This document shows positions 55,998-64,000 of a stretch of DNA of 64,000 nt, piece after piece (within the stretch, counting starts at the first letter, position 1; each line of letters opens with the position of its first letter). The notes beneath the pieces were generated by a model, which saw only the letters and a program-made list of their open reading frames with translations, had not been told where the DNA came from and made no database searches. Origin of the DNA: Helianthus annuus (lineage: Eukaryota; Streptophyta; Magnoliopsida; Asterales; Asteraceae). Both the position numbers and the translations under genes were made by a program. The stretch is from assembly GCF_002127325.2 (NCBI RefSeq), contig NC_035447.2:24051780-24115779 (forward strand), read 5' to 3'.

Positions 55998-58020
55998 TTA
56001 CTCGCAAAGAAGGCAGTTTACATTGAAAACCATAAAAACGAATACCGATTTTGTTTATCACAATACTGGTACCAATGTCGAGAAAAGACTATAAAAACGA
56101 ACACCGGTTCTGATAATAACATTACAGGTACCAATGTCGGTATAGGTTCGATTCGTCACTATACTATTTAGGATAAAACTCTTTATATTAAACACAAAGA
56201 TAATGAATGCGAATTATCGGAGGAAAAATCAAATTAAATCAACACTAGATGGATTAAAATCGTATATTATTTAAAGTATAATATGTGAAATTGAAACATA
56301 AAAAATTATATAATAACATAAAAACTTATGTTACCATTCATCAAGGTTCTAAATTTATTCCGTGTGCGATGTGGTAAGAATTCGGTCGGTATTGGTTCGG
56401 TTCGTAACAGTATCGCTATGGTACCGACATTCGGTTTAATGTCAATGATATGAACGGATAAATGCATTTTACAATAAAAAAAACTAAAAATGAATACCGG
56501 TATCAGTTCTGATAATACCAATACCGGTACCGATGTGGATAAAAAACCAGAAAAAGGATATCGGTATTGGTTCTGATGCCGGTATCAGTTCGTTTCATCC
56601 TGTACGATCTTGAATAAAACTCTTTTTCCAACAAAGGTTATACAAAAACATGGATAAAAAAAATATTAAATATGGTGGGTACTCATCTTAAAAAATATAG
56701 TATTCAAAGTATAAGAGGTGAAATCGAAAGTTAAAAAATTATAACATATAAAAATTCTTTTACTATTCATTGTATGTTCCAATACAAACTAACACTAGTG
56801 AGATTCCCTCACGCTTCGCGGCAGGGATGCAGTCGGTATCGGTTCGATTCGTTACGGTACAAGCACTCACTATAGTAATCAAAAGAGGAAAACTTACATC
56901 AATCGAAAACAATGAAAACAAATATTGATACATGTACTAATGTTGTTTAGTTGATATCGGGCTGGTGCATTCTATGTTTATTTTTTCCAACATTGCAATA
57001 TAAATTATATTGAAAACAAATATTGTGCTGCTATTGTGCCAAATCGAACTGAAACCGATTGAACAACATATGTATCGAAATCGGTAATTATTTTCATTGT
57101 TTTTGCTTTCGATAAACTAATATTGTATCGATGTCATACCGTGCCGAACCGAACTAATTAACATTAGTACTAGTATGTAATCATTTTCTTGGTTTCTTGT
57201 TTGACAACGGATACCGTGCCAATAGTGAAATGAAACGAACAACATTTGTTTAGGTACCGGTATCTATTTTTATTGTTTTTTCTTTTGATAAATAGATACT
57301 GTATCACTACCATTACTATATAAAAAACACAGGTAGCAATACAAGTATTCATTTTTATGGTTTTGTGTTTCGAAGGTTTTTCATTTATACAACTATGCCA
57401 AGTGCATATGTCGTACCGGTAATGTAATAAATCGAAACGATACCGATCCAATGCTTGCGGTAAAGTACTGTCGAATGTTAAAAAATTAAACATAGATGTG
57501 AAATTAGATTTTTTTTAAGTTAGAGTAAAAGTAATGTAAATATTATCAAAACTTAAAAAACAAATACTTAAAAAAATAGAATTACTATTCATCAGCACTT
57601 TTGTTTAATATGTATAGTGGATTTCCCGGCGCTTCACGGCAGGTTTTCGATGAGTATTGGTTCGGAGTATTATGAAACTCGTACAATACAGGCGCTCGAT
57701 ATATTAATCGAAAGAAACAAAAACAAATACATGGGAGAATTCAACTTTGTCTTCGACTAAACTTATATCGGTTAAGAATAGTATCAACCGGCAACGGTTA
57801 TTATTGGTCCGGAATTGGATCGCTTCATCACGAGACCTGTAGAAACACCGAGAAAAGAATAAAAATTAATACAAATCGGTTCCATTCGTCACAGTAAAAA
57901 ATCAAACTTATTTATAATTGATGTGCTTAAAATACAACAAATAAATTGTATCAAATACGACGTAAAATCAACCCTTTTTCAGTAGTAATGTTGAAAAAAG
58001 CTTGTTTTTCTGTTCCTTTT
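55998..58020. repeat. Dispersed ACCGGTACCG-type motifs
   Basis: Degenerate repeats of AATACCGGTA, GGTACCGATGTCGGT and GGTATTGGTTCGGTTCG in both orientations (56030-56600 and 56820-57840) with no coding frame. A Helitron-type 3' end lies within (56795). Another weak hairpin end is near 57620. Confidence 0.6.
56795..56824 (-). mobile_element. Helitron-type 3' terminus
   Basis: On the minus strand hairpin CCCTGCCGCGAAGCGTGAGGG, seven bases, CTAG (56795-56798), T. Confidence 0.55.
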
Positions 58021-58404
58021 TAATTTACAGAGTCAAAAGAGCTTAAATGTGCAAAAGGAGCAAAAAGGCAGCAAAAACCAACATAAATACAAAGAAGGAG
58101 GAATTGACGCAACTCGCCAAGCCCCAATTCACATCCAAACCACAAGAATAGCAAGATCAGAAGACTTGACACGGGGCCGTGTCCACCAGACACGGGCCGT
58201 GTCCGAGGCTGGATGTTGTGCAGAGGAAAAGACAACAGCAAAGGACAAAACTGGCAGCCGACACAGGGCCGTACTAAGCCAACACAGGGCATGGTCAACT
58301 CAAAGATTTTCAGAATCTGCGATAGTAAGCAAGTACGCTGGCCACGGGCCGTGCCGTTGACACACGGGGTCATGCTAGTACAAGACCTGACAAGCAGTTA
58401 ATGA

Positions 58405-58463
<59 letters not shown>

Positions 58464-59435
58464 GACCACGGGGCCGTGCCAGGCAGGCACGGGCCGTGGT
58501 GGAGCTTCTGATTTCAGCTATAAATAGATGTGATTGGTTCCATTCCAAACCATCCCTTAGCAAACCATCTCTCTCTCTCACTTGCCACCACTCCACCACC
58601 ACTACAACACCATCATCCATTTTCCATCTTTTAGAGTGTGTGTAGTAGCCTCAGGATCCAAGATTGATAGTAAGAGTCTTTGTCAAACAAATGCCATGCT
58701 TGGCTAAACTCTTACATCACTTGGTGAAGACAAATATTTTATGTATTTTCTTTTATGAGTTCCAACCTTTGGCAACTTTTTAATTGGGTATGCATTAATG
58801 ACTTTAATAACTAGTTTTTTATATTGAACGCAAATTTATCTAATCATTCTTCGTATGTCGTTGATTCACATATTCGTGTCTTTACGGTCTATATAAAGCG
58901 CGTTAATTGCCTAGAAGGGGGTTAGAAGGGTGGTTGGGTAAATTTTTTATCCCGTTTAGTGTATAGATCCTGCGAGAACGTAGTTCAAGCCTAGTAACAT
59001 TTCACGAGTTGGAACGGGCATTACCCACCACGGGAGAAGTGCAAAAAGCTTGAATCCCTTATCTATAAACTACTATTATAACTTTAAACCAACCCTGCGA
59101 GGATTGTATCCCTGCTGACTCAGACCAAAGGGTTGAGGGTGATCGCTGCCTGGAAGGGGGCCCACCACTTTGTGCATTAATAACTTACTTAATTATCTTT
59201 CATTAATCCGACCTCATGGGACCGTATCCTTACTGACTCAGACCACTAGGTTGAGGGTGACGTTGCCTTCACAAGAGGGGCCTACTACTATAAAACAACC
59301 CTCCTAGAACCCTTAACATGACCCTAAACGTTCCTTATATACCCCGTATACGAGAAACGAGCCCGAAATACCTTACTATTTATAAAAATCAAAGAAAACA
59401 AAATCTGGGAGTCGCTCGCGGGGCGCGACCCCCTT
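58021..59435 (+). mobile_element. Non-coding retrotransposon (gypsy-like) LTR/UTR fragment
   Basis: Contains a palindromic array (58168-58500), a (GA)n run (58408-58460), a TATA box (TATAAATAG, 58519-58527) and then U5/leader-like sequence with paired CTGACTCAGACCA-GGTTGAGGGTGA segments (59118 and 59234). The style resembles Ty3/gypsy LTRs from composites, but no ends or coding region confirm it. Confidence 0.4.
58168..58500 (+). repeat. CACGGGCCGTG palindrome array upstream of a TATA box
   Basis: Six to seven copies: GACACGGGGCCGTGTCC (58168), ACACGGGCCGTGTC (58190), and others near 58260, 58341, 58465 and 58487. The last is 20-30 bases before the TATA box at 58519. Confidence 0.85.
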
Positions 59436-62416
59436 ATGTAACACCTCGGAAATTCCTGTCCAATAAAATAAAGACACGTGTCATGTGAGACAAACGTGTC
59501 AGGAACCCGGATCAAATAAAGATGTATGGTAGGATTAAAAAGGTCGTCAAGTTATTAAAATACCTCTGAACGACCCAAGGGCGACATGTTATTAAAAATA
59601 CCTCTAAGCGGCCAAGTTATAAAATCCCAAGATCCTTGAATCATTTTGATAAACATCTGTTATTAGCCGGTTGTTCTAAATAAATAAAATTCCATCTTAT
59701 ATGGAAAAAAATTTGATTTCTAGAATATTGTTGTAAACATTTGAAAGATTGGATTCTTGTTTTAAGAAATTTAAACTTAATAAGAATGCATGTCCCTATG
59801 TTCCGACACTTTCAAAAACTTGACACAAGAGGCCAAATAGTGTAAGGGCACACAAAGCATGCAAAAGCTGAGCAAGGGACCCTCCTACTGCAGTAAAAGC
59901 ATGAAAATTCGGAGTTCACAAAGTTACATGGTCAAGGCTTGAAGATTGTCAAATTTTTGAATTCTGGTCAACGGTTACGGACCGTATGGCTTTAGGCTTA
60001 CGGTCCGTAAGGTGCCTACCTGGGCGATTTCAGCAAGGGTTGGTTACGGAACGCAAGAGTTCAAGCATACGGTCCGCAAGAGGAGCATACGGACCCCAAG
60101 AGCTTTGGCTTACGGTCCGTAAGCCTGTTGCTGGCAGCAGAAATGGACAGCTGCCTGTTCAGCCTGTTGCACCGCCTTATTAAGATGGTTTTCGAAATTA
60201 GGGACTTACTAGGCAGTATTTAGCCACATAGGGGCACCTGGGATGATCTTGTAACTATCCTAGACTATCTTGGCATGATCTTGGACAATAAGGTTCACTA
60301 TATAAGAGCATGAAATTGTAACCATTTCACTTGCTCACTTGGAACTTTTGTTCAAGACATCTCTGGAGCTCCTGGACAGCAACCATCTTCTCTTAGGCTC
60401 CATAAGCATCCTTAGGACTCTTGTAGGTGTCCTTAATCCTCTTTAATCCATTTTAGCTTAATTAATTAGCTAAAAGTCAAACCGTCGTAATTAAGGTTTG
60501 ACTTCGTGATTAGTCAATAATTAATCAGTCAAATCTCGAATTAAAAATACTTATAAGTAGGTAATTATGTGGGTAACAAACCCTTAAAAGGGTATTTCCA
60601 GATTCCCACTCTAACCATGATAATTGTCGAGTCAAAGCTTACTTTAAAAAGTCAACAGAATGCTTAAATCCAAATTAACTCATAATTAGCAATGTAGGAT
60701 ACATGCAACCTGTTTGATCATTAATATAACTTGGTAACTAATGTAAGAACATGTCCCAACATGTTCAACTCGACAATTTTTTGTTTAGACCCGGTTCGGA
60801 ACCGAAAGTCGCATAGTTTGACTTTCGCTTTGACTTTCAGTTCTGACCCATTTTAGTCAAGTTTAGGATTGCCTTAAAGCTTCTTTTGGACCTAGTTACA
60901 TGTTAGTATAACCCTCTGTGATTATACGGCTTGGTCCACTAGTTGTCTAATTATTATACAAGTTTCCGTTAAATGCCCATATGTTGACCATTATGCCCAA
61001 ATGTCCATAAAGTGTGATTTTTGAAAATATAAAAGGGTAGACATCTTAGTTACTGAATTATAAACTTGTACCTAAAATTTTACATCAGTTTGAGGTCTAG
61101 ATTAAGAGTTATGCTCATTAGCGTAATTAGAAGTTTTCTTAGTAATTAAATAGCGTAATTAGCATGTAGCCAATCTAAACCCAAATTTTAATATCAAACT
61201 TTATACCCACTGATATATAATAATATTTTGGGATTTTTAGAGATTTTTATTTATTTTTAGGCTGAGCATAACTCAGAGTTCTAAGCTTAATTCGGTTATT
61301 GCCAGTTATACCCTTTTAGGCTATAAAATAACAACAACAACCATACCCAGTTAATCCCACATATAGCAAAGCTACTTTTAGGCTATAAAATGAGTTTTAT
61401 AAATCCTTTTGACCTCAAACCTTTTTTTACTGATTTATTATGTTAAATATAATATTTTGAGCCTTCTGGAATTATAAAAATATCAGCTTTTCTTTCAAAA
61501 CCCGGAAATGGCTCCAAATCGCCTTTTTAGGCATTTTTACGATATAGTATGTATCAAAACTAGTTTATATATATAAGAGTTGATACCTACTGATATATTC
61601 AGTAAATTTCTATATTATATCAGTAAACTAAAGTTCCAAACTCAGGTTTCCAGTTTTGACCTTTTAGACTTATGTGAAATTACCAAAATGCCCTTTCGGT
61701 GCATAAGGTGGTTATAATTAATAAAATTCACATATATATGATATTATACTGTTATAACATAGTAAATTTAGTATATTTACTGATTTATTCAGATATGTAT
61801 CTCAGGTTACTAGTTTAACTCTTTTATACCCTTTAAAATGACCAAAATGCCCTTATGAGGCATAATGTGAGTTTAAAATTACTTTGGGCATAATAGGGGA
61901 TACCTTGCTGATATCCCAACATATTTAGTGCATATAATCTCAAGAAACTTGTATATGATTTATATGGTTACCCGTTACGCACTTTCGCGTTCGGATCGGC
62001 TTTTGTAGCTAGTTTACGCATATTAGCCGAAACGGGTCAAACCATATCATCTTTGTCTCAAAATCCAGAATGTGTTTAGTTTACCCATCTTATACAAGTC
62101 TCCGAACTTGTTGGGTCTAAATCACATTCCATTCCGGTTTTCGCCTCTCATGCGATTAAACCGTAATTATTCTTTAAAACTAACCGGTCTAAACTTAGGC
62201 TAAGTAAAAGACCCGTTAGGATTCTAATAGGTTATTATAAACCTTCGTTCCAGAATAGGAGATCCAGTAAAAGAAACGTGCACTTGCTTGTTTTGGTTTA
62301 TACTTGCTCAGGTAAATACTTTTAACTTATTTTCCCTTATACGGACTCGGGGTACGGTATATAAAATACCGCTTGGTCGGGTAATTGACCCCAACTCATT
62401 AGTAGTTGGGTATTAT
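59436..62416 (+). mobile_element. Long LTR fragment, Ty3/gypsy (Tekay-like), interrupted on the right
   Basis: Begins TGTAACACCTCGGAAATTCC, the start typical of plant chromovirus (Tekay/Del) LTRs, and runs for nearly 3 kb without coding sequence to the copia insertion at 62417. The sequence near 62350 (GGTACGGTATATAAAATACC, CTTGGTCGGGT) is also of the type I associate with this LTR end. A TATA box (CTATATAAG) lies at 60298-60306. No second LTR or internal domain is in the window. Confidence 0.6.
59962..60126 (+). repeat. TTACGGACCGTAA-type palindrome array
   Basis: Six copies, for example GCTTACGGTCCGTAAGG near 59995 and GCTTACGGTCCGTAAGCC near 60108, with decayed ones between. They lie 170-340 bases upstream of the TATA box at 60298. 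Confidence 0.85.
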
Positions 62417-63106
62417 TGTTGGTGCATTTTGTGTCTGTACTTTGTCTGTATTTTGTAATGTATAAAACGATGTCTTTTGTCTGTTGTGTTTACGTCTTCG
62501 TTATGTTGTTTATGTGTTGGAATGTGCGTTTGACCAAGTCAACCATCCTCCTGGTTTGACTTGGCCAAACATCCACACTTAGTGTTTGAAAGATAATGTG
62601 TTTCGAAGGATGTCATCGAAGGATGTTATGTATCCTTCGATGACTTCGAAAGATGTCTTTCGATGGATCTTTATGGACCTCGAAGGATATACCATCCTTC
62701 GAAGTATGTTTGGATCCTTCGATATCCTTCGATGGTATTTCTGGTCGATAGATGATTCTTCGACCAGAATACCTGATCCTTCGTGCATGGTTGTCTGTTA
62801 TGGGTATATATATCCCATGAGGGTTTCACTTCAAGCACAAGTTCTGTGTAAGTGTGTGTAAGTTGTTGAGAGCTTTTGTGTGTGAACCCAAGTCTTGTAA
62901 GAGAGCATTTCAGCTTGGTCAAGGTCTGTAACCGTGTCCACTGAAATACAAGAGAAAACTTTGATACTTTGCTTGTCTACTCTTTCTCTTTGTAATCTTT
63001 GCTTTCATCTAAACTACGGTTTGCACTCTAGCTTGGATTCCGCACTTGCTAGAGTGTTGAACATAACAAGGAATAGGTTTATCCTCAACCTCCGAGGGAC
63101 CTACAA
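62417..63106 (+). repeat. 5' LTR, 690 bp
   Basis: Starts TGTTGGTGCATTTTGTG, ends GAGGGACCTACA. TATA box TATATATAT at 62805-62813. The array of ATCCTTCGA motifs at 62600-62790 lies directly upstream of that box. Confidence 0.85.
62600..62790 (+). repeat. ATCCTTCGA / TCGAAGGAT array in U3
   Basis: About fourteen copies in both orientations, including TCATCGAAGGATG, CATCCTTCGAAG and GATCCTTCGATATCC. The joined form ATCCTTCGAAGGAT would be a perfect palindrome. Confidence 0.88.
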
Positions 63107-63108
63107 GT

Positions 63109-63120
63109 GGTATCAGAGCC
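63109..63120 (+). promoter_or_regulatory. Primer-binding site (tRNA-iMet)
   Basis: TGGTATCAGAGC two bases after the LTR. Confidence 0.95.
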
Positions 63121-63499
63121 GTGGCTCTTTTCCTTGTTAAAACCGGGTTTGTGCAAGACTTTGGTTGTGTTTGGACAAAAACTTTCTTGGTTTAGCACCC
63201 GTTTTTTAGTGTGTTTCTTGCATTTTTAACCATAAAAACGTGTTCTAAACTAACCGGGTGTGTTACGGGAAGGTTTGGGTAACTTAAAAATCTTGTTTGA
63301 AAAGGTTTGTGTTTTCCGGCCAATATTCCGGTCAAACTCCGGTTGCTTGGTGTGGATAAGAAGCTTCCTTTTTGGGCATTATTTTCAAAGTCAAATCTGA
63401 CTTGGTGAAAAGTTGTTGTCAGATCATCCTCTTTGCCGAAAGTTGGTCACCAACCACATCACCTTTTCACCAACCTGTCGTCCTTTCTGTCAGTGTGTC

Positions 63500-63870
63500 A
63501 GACCGTCGAAAGATACCTTTCGAGCTCGAAAGATCATCCTTCGATCAAGGAGATTCGAAAGATAACCATCCTTCGAACATCCTTCGAAGTCAGTGAGTTA
63601 TCCTTCGAGTCAAGGAATCTTTTCAAAAGATACATCCTTCGAGTTACTGTTCATTTCGAAAGATAAGGATCCTTCGTGTAGGTGAATCTTTCAAAGTTAT
63701 CTTTCGAGGTTATTGTTCGAATCTCAACAGTGATCCTTCGAACACTGTTGATCCTTCGAACAAGTGTCATCTTTCGTGCATCCTTCGAGTCTTATTTGTT
63801 TAGACTTAACAGTTGTGAATTTCAGGTCTTTCGATCCTACATCCTTCGGCTGTTTGTTATCCTTCGAAAT
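63500..63870 (+). repeat. ATCCTTCGA array in the leader
   Basis: About twenty copies of ATCCTTCGA or CGAAAGAT spaced 10-25 bp, the same motif as in the U3 of this element's LTR. Confidence 0.88.
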
Positions 63871-63936
63871 TTTTAACATAGTTTGTGAAAATCAATTTTT
63901 CTAAAGTTAATTTTCACCTAATATATTAAATATAAA

Positions 63937-64000
63937 ATGGGAACAAACGGTCAATGGGATCCATCTGCGTGGACTACAACAACTTTGACTCCACAGTCAT
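63937..64000 (+). CDS. gag: Start of Gag, cut by the window end
   Basis: ATG at 63937 after an AT-rich run opens MGTNGQWDPSAWTTTTLTPQ and stays open to the end of the window. Position after the leader and the composition fit a copia Gag N-terminus. Too short to classify further. Confidence 0.6.
   Translation, partial: MGTNGQWDPSAWTTTTLTPQS

Larger units (their letters stand above)
62417..64000 (+). mobile_element. 5' part of another LTR retrotransposon, cut by the window end
   Basis: LTR, PBS, leader with motif array and first gag codons in the right order. It interrupts the gypsy-like LTR sequence. The left flank is ATTAT; the matching duplication would lie outside the window. Copia is likely because of the TGTTGG start and the PBS two bases after the LTR. 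Confidence 0.85.

Overview
The window looks like an intergenic stretch of a large dicot nuclear genome, most likely a composite (Asteraceae). It is AT-rich and packed with nested transposable elements. Its Ty1/copia proteins resemble lineages I associate with Asteraceae, and no intact host gene is recognisable. The family assignment is inference from remembered sequence style; no search was run.

Layout. 1-5121: a degenerate sense-strand copia element with broken gag and pol. 5633-6600: a Helitron-type 3' end followed by a degenerate tandem array. 6938-25066: an old copia element on the minus strand. Its 3' LTR is split by a string of six TIR or foldback elements (7062-13892), each bordered by (TA)n. 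Its body carries a LINE tail, a 243-bp MITE and a 4.4-kb CACTA element (19969-24375) that has captured pieces of a cobalamin-independent methionine synthase gene. 26503-27009: more copies of one TA-bordered family.

28960-41015 is the centrepiece: a young 12-kb copia element with 409-bp LTRs that differ at one position, a perfect 5-bp target duplication (GAAGG), PBS and PPT. Its pol is uninterrupted (1118 codons), but a deletion and frameshift have removed most of the Gag capsid region. A third long ORF (867 aa) lies between pol and the 3' LTR. Two arrays of a CG-containing palindromic motif sit before gag and before the third ORF. The third ORF also has its own candidate TATA box and 5'-UTR intron. 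An 83-nt candidate intron over the gag stop would put pol in frame with gag.

41600-44000: two Helitron 3' ends and a LINE fragment. 44758-49749: two inverted copies of a 2.5-kb TIR element studded with an AACGCCAAAA motif, one of them carrying a decayed acidic-tailed reading frame. 49782-51731: further TA-bordered elements. 53194-56824: Helitron ends, including one element with five tandem copies of its terminal hairpin. 58021-62416: Ty3/gypsy-like non-coding and LTR sequence. 62417-64000: the 5' LTR, PBS, leader and first gag codons of another element, inserted into the gypsy-like LTR and running off the window.

Two themes recur. (TA)n tracts act as repeated landing sites for unrelated element families. 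Several LTR elements carry arrays of short CG-containing palindromes, each with its own sequence, close to candidate promoters or in the leader.
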